From Pachyseris speciosa (lineage: Eukaryota; Cnidaria; Anthozoa; Scleractinia; Pachyseridae): a stretch of 64,000 nt of DNA. Below, in pieces: positions 1 through 12,485 of this stretch. The stretch is taken from contig JAEMWC010000667.1 in NCBI GenBank assembly GCA_016490735.1, positions 405,001-469,000 of the forward strand, given 5' to 3'. Position 1 is the first letter of the stretch, and each line of letters opens with the position of its first letter. The translations under genes were made by a program, and so were the position numbers. The notes beneath the pieces are model-generated. The model worked only from the letters and a program-made list of their open reading frames with translations. It was not told where the DNA came from and did not search any database.

Positions 1-1310
1 AAGGTTTTTTTTTGTCCCCCTTATATGCCCTCGGATATAAGCCACTCCCCCTCCCCCCCCCCCCCCCCGTTTATAAGCCCACCCAAAACCCCTTTTGAAG
101 TTATATACGCCCAGTGAGATTTTACGGAATACACTTCAGTAAATGAAGCTATAGACATCTATGAATAAAGTATTATGAGGAAACTTTCCCAAGACCTTAT
201 CTTTGAATGGTCACTCTTCAAAACCAGTACATGCGCAGGCGCAGCCAAACCCCGAGGCGAAACGTGAATGTGGCGACCTTAACACGGGCGATGCAACAGC
301 ACAGTATAGTTAAGTAACATTTGTGGCGAAATGGTTAACTCGTTGAATCTCTTATGACTCCCTTCCTATGCTTTCTAGCTGCTGCGACTCCCTGCTATGG
401 GTCCAATTTCTATCGCACAAAGGCGACACGATTTTTTTCTCGAAAACTTTCGAATTTGAACCACATGATTGACATGATTCTGGTGAACCAAGGTTTACTG
501 ACTTCCGAAATTGAATCAATAACTTAAATAAAGGATTTCTTACCACAAAACTTGCTTTCAAACCAGATCAGTCGTTTCCTTCAGAAATAATAGCTCTCCA
601 TCACTTGCAATCACAGACGAAACAAACTTTTCCCGTCGTCTTAAAGCTTTGGATTGTGCATGTTTTCAAGGGCGCAACATGATGTCTCGACGGTGACAAA
701 ACCTTACAACACACGCAGGAAACACTCTTTTGAAAATGGATTGGTAATATATGAAATATATATTTGAATTAACTGAAGATGAAATATTTAATAAATATAA
801 GATCACCACAGTTATATGAGAAACTGAAGCAGCTGTAAAAAATAACACACGAATAAAAATTAGGTGTCTCAGTTTTATAGGCAACTGGGGTATTTTGTCG
901 TGAATGTTTCTGCATTTTTGGAAAACGAATGCGTGGAACATCCAACAAAGCGCCTTTCCTCAAACGCGGATTTGCTTTTAGAACACCAAGAAGTTAAATA
1001 GGAAAGCACTTTTTAAGGTCGAATAAACCATAACCAAATTTCGTTTGACTTTTCTGAGTGACACTATAAATAGATGACGCCGCTTTGGGTTGCGTTTGTT
1101 ATTGCGATTGCTCTTTCATCCATGGGATAAACACAAACTGCAAAAATGCGAAGCATTTTCTTTTTGCTGTTATGGGAGGTAACAGAGTTTTCCAGAAATG
1201 TTACCGTGTGCAAGAACATTTTCAAATTCACAAGCTATGGCATGAAAAAAGTACGAAAAACCACTCACCTAGTTTAGAAATGTCGAACTATGTAGAAACT
1301 GTATGTGTAA
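1..1310. other. Intergenic, with a C-tract near the left edge
   Basis: A C-homopolymer of about 20 bases lies near 50-68 inside a stretch that repeats 'ataagcc' words; similar words recur near 5180, 6440 and 26800-27130, so this is probably a fragment of a dispersed repeat. From about 200 to 1310 several short open frames exist on both strands, but none has a family signature or a convincing pair of splice sites. I see no gene here. Confidence 0.4.
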
Positions 1311-1947
1311 TACAGCGGCACCCCGCTCTACGGACACCAGCTTAATACGGTCACTCGGATATTACCGACGAAAAGCTCATATATTTTCTCTGAAATTAAC
1401 CCGCTTAATACGGACACCGGTTAATACGGACAACGGACACTTTTTTGTGTTCCGAGTCACAAACTCTCATATATCATCAACCCCGCTTTACGTACACTGG
1501 TTATCGGCACATGCTGTCTATTTTCAGTGTTTGATCCTTGTATTGTAGTCCTTTTATACTTGCGCATAGTTACGTCTACCGATCCTCGGTTTGTACCCTT
1601 TAAAATACATTGAGTGACTATACCAGTGTGGTTTTTGGTGTTCGAAAGGTGATATGGAATGTGGCCGATAACTCGACTTTCTTTTAACACACCTCGTAGC
1701 GACTGCGTTTGTACAGTATTGGCATTTTTCCACTCTGGTTTGCAGAAGGTAAAATTTAACCCCATAGCCAGTTACTGTTACGAAATTAGTCAACGTTTTG
1801 TTGCCGTAAAAATGTGTGCTTTAGTCTTTGAATCGATAAAATACGAGACCGTGACGTTTTTTCCAAGAGTCCCGGCTTAATAAGGCCAGTATATATGGAC
1901 ACTTTGGCATGTCCCCTTAATGTCCGTATTAAGGGGGTTTCATTGTA
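1311..1947. mobile_element. Non-autonomous pogo/Tc1-like DNA element
   Basis: The ends form an imperfect terminal inverted repeat: the left end begins TACAGCGGCACCCC, and the right end read on the minus strand begins TACAATGAAACCCCC. Both subterminal regions repeat the words 'taatacggac' and 'acggacac', a layout usual for pogo/Tc1 elements. The outermost TA on each side fits a TA target duplication. The 637-base interior has no open frame resembling a DDE transposase, so the copy depends on an enzyme supplied elsewhere. The superfamily call rests on the ends and the TA flank only. Confidence 0.6.
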
Positions 1948-4600
1948 AAATTAACAAGAATGATCTGGGAAGAAAACTATGCCTCAGTGTTCAAAGATAA
2001 GTATGCCAGACCCTCCTTTCCCCTCCACGCCAGAGCTCGAGTTCTTACTTCAAATCAGACCCGCAAAAGGATGTAATGACTGATTTTCTATAAAACGTCA
2101 ATTGCAGATCTGAACCCCACAATTACATCCTCTTTATCAAAAGCTGGTAACAACTATATAATAGCATATTTTAAGGATAATATGTAAAACAATACCCGAT
2201 AGCAGACAAAAATTGTTTAACTCTTATTCTCTACAGTCCATTTTAGACCAAAAAGAATAAAACTTCCTGTCCAAAGCGAGAAAAAAATAAGAAGGCAGCT
2301 ACATTTGGACCGAGACCTGAAGAACGGGATGGAAAATCCTAATGTTAAATAATCAAATTAATGTCTCGCGAAAGTGAACCGTCTGAACCAACTGTGCACA
2401 GATGAAGCAGACGAACTGCTTTGCACATTCGCCGAACTAGTGAACAAGATGAAATTTATGAACTAACGCGCAGAATAGCCGAGTCAAAAAGACCAACTGC
2501 ATTATAAAACTGGGTTTGGGTAGACCTTATGAAACAGAAGAATCAAGAAGAAAGCCAGCCGCGCCCACAAGTGGGCCAACTGAACGACTGCAAAGCACAT
2601 TGAAACATCTGAACCAGATGATATAACCGCCCAACAAACTAAATCAGATGAACCATATTACGGGGAGTGACAACTCTAACAAACGCTGTTTCAGCAATAC
2701 TTTCAAGTGTAAATTAATTCCTCCGATCTTTTCAGTGACATTCCCGTAAGGATTGCAAAATTAATTTTTTTTTTCCGCTGTCGCGGAACTATTCCATGTT
2801 TCCCGGGCATTTTCTCGAATCTCCCGTTTCCCAGCAAAATCTCCAGTGTTAGTGTGCAAGGTTTAAGCTCGTATACCACAGGGAAACCAATGGGATCTGA
2901 GCTGAGTTAATGACAAGGTAGCATAGTTGTCTTTATCGCTGAAGTAGGGTTAAAATGTAATTTTCCTTTGGACGGGACCAAGAGTTCAGTCCGTGGCAAG
3001 TAGGTGCTAAAATCGGTTAAGGTCGGCACTTAACTTTTTCCCTGGGCCACACACAGTGTTTCTTCTAAACAAATATGATCGCTTTATTGCCCGAGATTAT
3101 GTTAATGTCACGGATCAGTGAAATACTAATACATTACACTTACTCATGCCTTGCGAACCATTATATTTTATTTACGTTCAGATTCTTTTGTCTCTCTTTG
3201 TTCACACGGTTAAGCGAAGACAAAGCATCGACATTTTTCTTTTCATTATAATAATTAAGTCTACAGCATTCTCATCGGAAATCCAGCAGCCAATAAATTT
3301 CTCTCAAGGCATTTGAAGTCACTGACTTGTTTGTATACTAAACTGGACAATATTTTGTGCAAGAAATGACTTTTAAATATTATATCAGCACAATGTATTG
3401 TGGACTTCTTATCGCCCCAAGACAATACACTCGGTAATTTGCTTAATTCTAATAATCTTTCTTTTTAGATTACTCAAAGACCGCAACAAAGTGTTTACAC
3501 CACAAAAATTTCCCATGAAGATACGTTAAGGAAATATTACTTCATGATCAGTTTCATGGAAGACAAAACTGAGTCTATTTAACACCATTCCAATGAGTAG
3601 TTTCCTATCTGCTCGACGCAGATTCAGCTGATTCGTTTAATTATTATTCTTTAATGCATATGCGCCACTTTTAATTGGACACATCTTGAACCAGAAACAC
3701 AGTGTACACATCATATGTACGTTTTATTTGAAGAAAAAACCGCCTCAAACATTAAGTGTGTCCATAATCTAACCACCGGAAATTCATTTTCTTATCTCGA
3801 ACTGTAAGCTATTCTCTTATCACACATGCACTGTAAATTGATGTAATTATCGGTAATGTTAGCTTCTCGTTGAACAATTTCTACTTGTCGGATCAAGACA
3901 AGTACAACACAAAGTCGTCAAATACAGTTTAAATATCGCAAACGTTCAGAATTCAGATAATTAGAAGTGGTAACTCACTAAAAACCTTCTGGCAAATTAT
4001 TTGTGATCCAGCTCATTAACACACATTTAAAACTGAAGGGCGGATGGCAGATATTCAAAACTCACCGAAACAAAACTTGGCGTTTACACTTCTGTTGCCG
4101 CTCAGAAAGAAGTTAATAGAAACTTAAAAAAAAGATTGACTGAAAAAATGAATGTCAAATGACTGAGTGAAGATGAAACGCGACTGAACTGAAGAAATTA
4201 AAACTTTTCTTTTCTAAATAAACATCTCACTTGATGTACTCCAAATATGTCAGATGTTCATTTTTCAACGAGGGCTAAACTACAAGAGGTCGGACACACT
4301 TTATAACCTACACTCTGATAAGATAGCCATTCATGGTATTGACTGATAGTTGTGAAGTATATGGTCGTATACCTTCATACGTTTTCAAACAAGTGAGATA
4401 AACAATCGTCATATCTTCTTAATTGTCAGTACAGGCTTCTAAGCTGTCGTTTACGTGAAGAGGTTTTAAGATAAGCTTGGAAGTTTCTCTTTGAACTCGC
4501 TTAAGTTGCAACAGACGAAGTGTTAAAATTCACACAATTGCGCAAAACATTACTGAACTTTCAAACCGAGATGTGACATTTGAATCCGACAACAAGTTGA
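1948..4600. other. No recognisable feature
   Basis: AT-rich sequence with stops in all frames at short spacing. Around 2380-2660 the words 'ctgaacca' and 'cagatgaa' recur loosely, which looks like a decayed short tandem array. On the minus strand, donor-like sites near 3974 and 4063 flank short open pieces, but the implied intron between them is only about 33 bases, so I do not call an exon. Confidence 0.3.
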
Positions 4601-4610
4601 TGTTACTTAC

Positions 4611-4795
4611 CGTAAGAAGCCTGGAGCAGCGCTGAATACGTTTGGAAGGAAAATTATACCAAAACATCCAAAACTTGGAAGCAGAAACACAGTGTAAAGG
4701 CGACGATATTTATCAGAGAACACTTCTCGTTCGAGTACTGTGGTACGGTTCTCGGACACGGCGGCGGACTTTAGCTCGTCAGAATCGTCCAGATA
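4611..4795 (-). CDS. Exon of an unrecognised membrane protein (partial or decayed)
   Basis: Read on the minus strand this stretch stays open for about 61 codons and ends at a strong donor (TTACG then GTAAGT) at 4610. The peptide begins with an acidic, polar part (YLDDSDELKS), then a charged part (LEREVFSDKYRR), and ends in a hydrophobic segment (LYTVFLLPSFGCFGIIFLP) that could cross a membrane. A pyrimidine-rich acceptor (CCTCAG) lies at about 4812, but all three frames from that acceptor meet a stop, so the 5' boundary is unresolved. There is no in-frame ATG. It may be an internal exon with another acceptor or a pseudogene. No family recognised. Confidence 0.35.
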
Positions 4796-4811
4796 GGCAT
4801 TGACAAGTCAA

Positions 4812-5332
4812 CTGAGGCGTGAAACGACAAGAAAACAAAGAAAAGGTCGATATGGCTGTTGAAGCCATCTTCTTTCGACAGCCCTATTGTGCAGGGCAGA
4901 TATTTATTGGTCGTGACGTTATCGGTAGCGTAAACAAGAGGAATATGATCCGAAAATGTACAATTTTTCTAAAAAACAATCCGGGCGAGCAACCCCTAAA
5001 CTAATAACACAAAACATGCCTCTGATAATGAATTAGAAATAACATTATGCATATTTGGCCTCCGGCAAACAAAGATCTCACATCAGTGAGTAGCCGCGCA
5101 ACATAAAGACCAGATAATTTTGCGAAAGGCAAAGAAAAATATCGTAATGAAAGCTGATGCTTGTCATAAAATACTGAATATAAGCCCCCTTAAAATCTAC
5201 CCCCTAAAATCTCCAACAGCACTTCGCTACGATAAACGCCCCCACCCCGTTTCGCAAACAAGCCGTTTCGTCTACAAGTCGATCCTCAAACAGTTAAGTC
5301 GATTGGCTACACAGACAAACGTTGGGGGAGTG
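4812..5332. other. No recognisable feature
   Basis: A 61-codon open frame on the plus strand (4819-5004) and another at 5120-5377 lack splice context or family motifs. I treat both as chance frames. 'ataagccccct' near 5180 matches words seen at the left edge and at 26.8-27.1 kb. Confidence 0.3.
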
Positions 5333-5556
5333 AAAATTTGGTTTATCGACGGAGCCTCAACGGAGTTGATAATATAAAATTGCCACCGTAAAGAGATTCA
5401 AAAGCTTACGTTACGAGCGTTAGCCCTTCGTCGTACTTCATCAGAGCGGATTCACTCTGACGAAGGGCTAACGCTAGAGACGTCAGTTTTTTTAATCTCT
5501 TTACGGGGTGGCAATTTACGTTATCAACTCCGTTGATAAAACCACCCAAATTTTGG
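5333..5556. mobile_element. Foldback MITE with long inverted arms
   Basis: Arms at about 5333-5437 and 5456-5556 are imperfect reverse complements: both carry the words for 'cggagttgataa', 'attgccacc', 'gtaaagagatt' and 'gcgttagcccttcgtc'. The loop is about 20 bases. A degenerate half-copy of the outer end occurs at 27.66-27.74 kb, so this is a dispersed family. The inner part also contains a CTGACGAAG...GAGAC motif like those in other repeats of the window. No coding capacity. Confidence 0.65.
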
Positions 5557-7010
5557 TGATAAATGACGGATAAGCACGATTTCACTTTCAAACAATTTAG
5601 TTCACGAAGAGAGAGGAGACAAGACAACACAGACAGCTCAGCGAGGCGCTTCATGAATATATAAGAATTGTTGTGTGAAAGTATGCAAAACGGGTCTTGA
5701 AATAACATTGGAACAAACGAAATTTTTGTCACGTTTGGACAAGCATAGCAAACCTTGATGTGTATCAAACTGTGCTAAACCTAACGGGCGGAAAAACGTT
5801 AACTGTTGGTGAATCGACGTTGCGTGTGTAAGCGAATCGACTTAACTGTAGGTGAAACGACCAGTCTATAATCTCAGCGTTTTAATACGCCTTTTTGTTA
5901 GCAAGCCTGCAAACCTGGAGAGTCCTGGGGTACAGTGGATCAGTGATTGAGAACGTTCTAGAAATGAAGATATATTTCAAGAGTTTATGAGTACTCATCA
6001 ATAACCCTACTAATGTCACTTGTTGATACTATAACATAGAGCCAGAGAGGCTACATCCAGATATTTAATGCAGCAACCGAAATGGTAAAGAAATTATTGA
6101 TAAACATAAAACTGACAGAACGTAAACAACACGATGTAAAAAAAAAATTTAATCCTGATAAACAAACTTAAGATCAGCGCGAAGATAGATGTTAGTTAAC
6201 CCACGGTTAGCGTGGACATTCATTTCCATTAGTGCGGAACACTTGAGCTTCTTTCAAGCGATTTTGCCAGTCAGTTTTGACTTAAACTTATCTTTACCTA
6301 GTTGAGCACAAAGCGACCTTTGAAAGCACTCTTTCTCTGCTCTTCTATCTTTAAAAACGAGCAGAATGAAAACCCCATGCAGTTTAATTTTTAATCCTGG
6401 ATTAGCGGGGATCATCGGCTCCTGATTACCGTCTACCAGGCCCAGGTTTATAAGCCCCCTGGTTAAAGGCTTGGCTCAATGCCATCTTGAATCCAACATC
6501 ATATCGGAAGACACATATATTATTCTTTGTACGAGAAGCTGCGATGTCGAATACCTTCATAAAAATTGATTTATTGAAAATGTTTTTGTTCTGTACACTT
6601 ACGATATATGGCCCCAAAAAGGATACCGGTGGATGCGGCGGGACAAAAAGCTTAATGTGTGTGTAAAACAGATGGACTTTTTCATAAACACAGAGTAAAC
6701 TCGAAAAATACAAACACGTGGCGTGTTTGTTGTGTGATTTACTCTAAAAGGTAGAGTAAACATTGTAGAGCACAGAATGCGTCTTGCTTGCTTTTGGGAA
6801 ATCTCTATTCATTTAAATAATTACGTAATTAGGCAAAACAGTTTGTTTGATATTTTGTATTTTTTTTTACAGACCTTCAATATCTTAGAAATCACTTTTA
6901 TGGAAATTTAATTGTTTTCGGATTCCCAGTACCTCGTAATCCAAATCATGGTTTCCGAAATAAAAACGGCAGCGTGAAAAAGCTTATATACTTAACTATA
7001 AAGAATAAAT
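5557..7010. other. No firm feature; one weak first-exon candidate on minus strand
   Basis: Mostly AT-rich sequence. On the minus strand an ATG near 6686 opens about 28 codons that run into a donor-like GTAAGTGT near 6600. This is too short and has no partner exon in the correct phase. I record it without calling a gene. Confidence 0.25.
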
Positions 7011-7118
7011 ATGAAACATTTAAAAAAGACGACACAACGTTTGATCTACAAGAAGACATGTTTCGGCTACTCAGCATCCATCTTCAGTTGAAGGTGTCGT
7101 CTTTTTTAAATGTTTCAT
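7011..7118. repeat. Hairpin repeat with hammerhead-like core
   Basis: Perfect 25-base inverted arms (7011-7035 and 7094-7118) enclose 58 bases. The minus strand of the loop (7055-7087) reads CTGAAGA, a short imperfect stem, then GAAACATGTC. This is the order of invariant parts in a hammerhead ribozyme (CUGANGA, stem II, GAAA, stem III, UH). One extra base sits between the CTGAAGA box and the first stem pair, so activity is doubtful. Part of a repeat family is the safest reading. Confidence 0.5.
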
Positions 7119-7489
7119 ATCTATTTTACTGCTACGAAAATTTGGTAAAGAATAAATAATACTGAAAGAAAGGCCGACTCTGTGCACAAGAATCAAACAG
7201 ACCGCTAGTTATGCTAATGTCTGGAGAACGTCTCGTGTAGTGGGTGGATAAGTCAACAGTACCAGCTGAAACTCTGATCGGACATGTGGACGACTTTCCA
7301 CCCAGCGAAGCAAATTTCGCGCGCTTCTTTGAATGAACTACAGGAAAGTTACGGCACACTCTCGTAATGCCAGTGTAACACTTGTCTTTACAGATAACCA
7401 AATATCACTTGAAATATTGAACCTTTTACAACCAGAGACAAACTTCCACTTACGTGGCTCGTGTAATTTGGTTCCACCAAATTATTTCA

Positions 7490-8040
7490 GTCAGTGCCGC
7501 GGGACCGCAAGATCAGCAAGACTGGCCATTCAAACGAAAGCTACAAGACAGCATTTACCTGTGATGATGATGCTGATTTTGAATGATGACGAAGGTGGTT
7601 CTAGCTTTCCAGTCCGTGGATGAAATCGTAAACTGTGACCATTCAAATGAAAGCTGCTGAACAGTACTTTCATTATTAACCACACGACACATATACAATG
7701 TAACATGGCGTATACATCTAGAAGAGTGCACAATTATGGCTAGGGCAAGGAAGCCTATATAGAAGCCGAGGGCTTATGGACAATAGGCTTCCTAAGAAAA
7801 TGGAGTGAATGATGATGTTGTTTATTATGCTGTACAAAGTGGTTCTAAGTTGAGAGTCCGATTAAAATGCACTAGTGTCACGATTCAAATGAAAGGGGCA
7901 GAGCAGCACTTCCCGGTGATACTGGTTATTATGCTGCCAAAGGCACTTCTACGTTTTGAGTCTGTGGATGAAAGCCTAACGTGTGGCCATTCAAATAAAA
8001 GCTACCGAGCAGTACCTTACCGTGGTACTGTGTCTTAGGA
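7490..8040. repeat. Degenerate tandem repeat, unit about 108-116 bases
   Basis: The phrase 'ccattcaaatgaaagct' with small changes recurs near 7523, 7639, 7878 and 7986, each followed by 'gagcagtactt' and later 'gagtctgtggatgaaa'. The array is interrupted at about 7680-7800. Two further units lie at 54.77-54.94 kb, so the family is dispersed. Short open frames in it are by-products of the unit. Confidence 0.55.
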
Positions 8041-9242
8041 ATTGGAAATTTGACGATATTCGTGGGTGCTGCTTTAGAAGTGAGAGCTAAGTAGCGTTTT
8101 CTTTTATATTATATACTCGCGGTGTTTATCCCAAACAACACTTAAGACGAAGCCATTACTGATACTAACCTAATAACACGACGTTGTATTCCGGTTATAT
8201 AACTTCAATGGCGGTGGAAACAAGAAGTTCAATAAGTCACCATCTACTGTTTGAGGCCAGAAAAACAAATTCAACTGACGAAAGATACTCAACTAATCGA
8301 TTTTAAAAAAATTACCATAGCTTTGTCAGTAAGATTTTAAAAATTCTATGATCACAGTGGCCTGCGCATTACCATCTTGTTATCTTTCACGGTTAAGGAG
8401 GACATTAAAGTTATTAATATAATTACTAGCTGGTTTCTTAACTAATTAAAAAATATCCAATTAAATGGCAGTCACGATTTTTTACAAATCGCTATGACTG
8501 ATCTGGCTACTCTGATTACAAAATGAAAAAGAGAGAACCAGCTGAAAAATTCTCACAACGGCCGGTGATTCCAGTCTTCCACACACCGCGCAACATAAAC
8601 GAACACAAAGTCCACTCATTGACAAACTGTAAGCAAAGTGAGCACCAATACTGCATAAAGAGACCACCGGCATAATTAAATATGATGTTATTACCCGAGA
8701 CAACGAGTCCCGAGTTTAGTCGGAGATCGAATCGATCGTGCAAAGGTACTCTGTCTTGTTTCAGGTAGGTAAAACTTAAACGTTTTGGGTATTAAGGGCC
8801 AGTGTTTATCCCAGCGAACGAGCAAGAAAAGACCGAAGGTATTAAGAATTCAATTTAACAAACGTTCCACTCATGTTCAACAGAGATACACAAATCGATA
8901 AACAAACACTTTTTGTGGCCATTTGCCTCCACTGTTTTTCTTCCTAAACCTGGGTTGATATAATACATGGCTGCAGTGTTTGTCGTAGACACAATTTAGC
9001 TGAGACGCAGTACGTTCTATTCTGTTGAGGTTTGCAAGGTGATTTATTGTACAGTTAACTTAATTTTTCTTAATTCCCATCACTTTGTGACTTATTTATT
9101 GTTATACCTTTACATACGATTAGGGGCAAAAACACACAAGTCATTACTGTTATCATTACCGCTTATTTACACCCTGTCATATTGTCATGTTTTAAACAAC
9201 TAGGGCCGCGGAGACTATGCACCGTAACGAATAACTGACCCG
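8041..9242. other. No firm feature
   Basis: A 50-codon frame starts at ATG 8523 on the plus strand (begins MKKREPAEKF). It has a polar composition that could be coding, but it lacks splice or family support. The rest shows nothing. Confidence 0.25.
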
Positions 9243-9545
9243 ACATCTTTCTCCATTTTATTTACAACTGCTCCTTTCAAAATTTAAAAATTTTAGTGCA
9301 TTCGATTACCTGAACCCTATATCTATGTTTTTTTCAAGTACTTAAAACGTGCGACTAATAAGCGTTTATCAATGTTTAATCCAGACGATTGTCACTGATG
9401 TTTCGCGCAATCTCGTCTCAGTAGATCCCTAACTAACAATTTAGCCAGATCTTTCCATTTTATTCACAACTGTTCCCTTCTACCACAATCGATTCCCTGA
9501 CCCCTATATCTATGCTCTTATCAAGTGCTTATTTTATTGTTTACT
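9243..9545. repeat. Imperfect direct duplication, offset about 205 bases
   Basis: 'catctttctccattttatttacaactg' style words near 9243 recur near 9450, and 'ccctatatctatg' followed by 'caagt(a/g)ctta' recurs about 205 bases apart (near 9317 and 9502). The two copies differ at many positions, so the duplication is old. Confidence 0.45.
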
Positions 9546-11470
9546 CATTTATCGGAACACTTAGCTCTTTGTCCATTACTTTCTATTGTTTTCAAAAATG
9601 CTATACATACAGGCACTTTTATATACCGCCAACCGCAAATTAGCAATCTCAAATGCGTTACTATTACATGTATGACAATTACAACCGGTTTGTTTTAATT
9701 AGCAAATGCGTAACACATGGGTTACGTAACAACACAAAGAATGAAAGCTTCAGAAGTTATGCGGCAGCTCACGAAAAGATCTATAAAAGCTGCTGAACTA
9801 ACGCCGTCGTATGTTCGCTTGGCTCCCTATACTCGCGTATAACTAATATTCTGACGAGATTATGACTGACTTGCGGCACAGTATTTGAGGCAATTATGGC
9901 CGATATAGATGATTTCCAAATGTAAATTTACTTTTTTATTCATGAAGAAAATCTCAAAAAAGACAACAAAGGGGATATGTTTTGAATGCATAAACCGCAG
10001 AACCGTTTTCTTTCAAATTAATTTATATGGTCGCGTAAACGAAGTCCAAGTCAAAACCCCGATTTTGGCAATTCTATTCATAGTTCTCTAACGTCTTCTA
10101 GTATCTCTAAGATCGAGGTTATTATCTTGGTAACCTTTATCTGTCTTTCGCGTTTATTAACCATTTTACCAGTTACAGGTTTCACTGAAAATGATGCTTC
10201 GAAGAGTGTACTAAAAGTTTCTTTATCAGCTGTCTTCACGCGCTATTTTCATTGCGCGACATTTTAGTTCCGACATAAAAAGGAGAGCATTGCGTTTTCT
10301 CTCTAAAGAATAATTTGGTCTTAAGTTCCTTTGCCAAGTGCTAAAATACAAAATAGCAAATCTCCACACGTAATAGTGAAAAGCACGAGGGACGCCAATT
10401 CATCATTGCATTCAACTATAGTGCAACATCGTCTGAATTGAAAGCTCGTTATACATGCACAGCGCATACTCCAATGTGAGAGTTATGTATCGCAATCATG
10501 AATCAGTATAAACAATAAATCATTCATGTCTACCACACTTAACGAGTTGTACAGAGTAATATATGATCCAAATACTGCCGCGAAGGACTTCAGATGATGC
10601 CTTTGAGACTGTTTCGGTTTGAAATGTTTCCAGACATACTGGTGCTAGCGAAGATGGTTAGGAGTTACACTATATATACTGTATTGTTATTATAAACAAA
10701 AAATCAAGTATTCTCTCTCTGACACCATTGGTCAATCTGTGTCAAGAGACTAATATTTTGTGACCCACTCTGGTGAATAACCTCAAACAATATTTCAATA
10801 CTTTTTAGAATCTAAGAATTACGTCATGATCGTTTCCGTTTCGCCCAGAGTAAATTGGACTGAATTTTATAAAGCAAACTACGATATTCTTCTTTATTGG
10901 AAGTTTCAAAGCTACTTGAATGTCGAACTACGTGAGATCTTGGCAGATATCTGACCCCATTCGCTGAGGACAAAACCACGTACATTTAAATTTTAAAGCT
11001 GGGATGAAACTTAAGAATTAGGACCTTTCGTATACCAGTTGAGCTCTAGTGAGACTGGCGCCAAACTAATCGATTTATCAGCCTCACAACCTTGTAGGTA
11101 CACTGTACATAGCCAAAAATGCCGAAATAAGACGAGAAATCATATCTACCCTCCAATTCAAACATGAATTCGCGCTAAAACCAAGATGCGGCATTGTTTT
11201 TATTGGTGAAATGATCATCTTGATTTTCCGGATAGCTTAAAAATTCAGACCTCCCTCTTCCCTCCAAATCAAGGAGAAATTCTTGCTTTTAAAAGACAGG
11301 CGGGGGAGGAGGGAAGCTGTGGCCACAAAATAAGTGAACGACCTACAATCTCGGACATTTTTGCAATCATCGTCTTTATTTTTCATATAAACCATCGAAA
11401 CGACTGAAATAGAAAGAGGACCATTCCTCCCCCGCCCCGAATTCGGGATAAATTAAATCCATAAGTGAAA
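9546..11470. other. No recognisable feature
   Basis: AT-rich sequence. A 60-codon frame at 9909-10091 (plus) has no supporting signal. Confidence 0.3.
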
Positions 11471-11576
11471 TGGGGAGGGGGGGGGGGGGGGGGGTTTGGT
11501 GCATCCGCCGGTGTATGGAAGGCTGTGGCTCCCTTCCAACCTCGTTCCCAGGAAAAATGGGAACGAGGTTGGATTC
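11471..11576. repeat. G-tract and adjacent short hairp​in
   Basis: A run of more than 20 G residues (one A near its start) is followed at 11538-11575 by a perfect 15-base inverted repeat (CCAACCTCGTTCCCA and its complement around a 7-base loop). The G-tract makes a glycine-rich open frame on the plus strand that I do not regard as a gene. Confidence 0.6.
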
Positions 11577-12485
11577 CATTTGTGACCGTGTCTCAGCTAT
11601 TTTTTTGTCAATCACTCGCAGCACGATTCATGTTTCACTTACCCAGTCCCTTCTAATCAGTCGGGGCTTAGGAGACCCTCATTTAACTCTTAATGGGCTT
11701 ATTCTTTAAGTGTTGCAGGAAATAATCTTGATCCTCTCTCGATAACACATTCAATTGTCTACCAGACCAGTCCATTTACTACATTATTCTGAAATACAGT
11801 AATTGACTGATTGAAATCGCTTTTAATTTATTTTGGTGAAGTCAAGATCGATTTTCAAGCTCTCCGATTGGCTGCTTCGACTTAAGATATCTTTCACTAT
11901 TTACTTCTTGAAAAGGAGAAAAATACGTGTCTTCCGCTTTCTCATCAATGTCAAAAAAATTCAAAACTTTTATTAGCGGATTTTCATTGTTTCTTAGAAT
12001 AACTTATAACCAACTTCAATTCGATAAATATCACGAATCATTTGAGCAGCAGTCATACCCGGCCTTGCTTAGGTTTTAGTGATTTCGAGGTTCTCGTAAA
12101 CCTAGATTAAAGTTCTAATATGAGGCCTTAATAATGAGCAGAAAAGGCACCTTAAAATTTTACCATTAAATAACTGACGAATTCGAAAACTCTTCTAACA
12201 CTGGTCCCCAACATTGGAATTTAAAAAAGGAGATCTTGATAGGGTTTTGTGTTAAATCAAGCGCCGTGAAATTCTGTTTAGATGTGGACAGAAATTCAAG
12301 AGAATGATCTGACCTATACTCTTAAAAAAGATTGCCATGACACTCCACGCTATTATGTCAACCTTCTGTTATCCGGACATTCTTCCCTGCTTTAGTCGCG
12401 CTTCAGTGAGTCGAAATGAAAAGGTTAAAAAAAGATTGAGAATAATATGAACTAAGCAAATGACCCAGTTTGACTACGACAAACA
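11577..12485. other. Upstream region of the zinc-finger gene
   Basis: No open frame or repeat of note. It probably contains the promoter or 5' UTR of the gene that starts at 12486, but I see no TATA box that I would defend. Confidence 0.3.

Noticed and set aside
3980..4101. Two more exons downstream of the 4.6-kb exon on the minus strand
   Set aside because: Phases fit, but the implied intron is about 33 bases, too short to splice.
11465..11709. Glycine-rich open frame
   Set aside because: Produced by the G-tract and an adjacent hairpin repeat.
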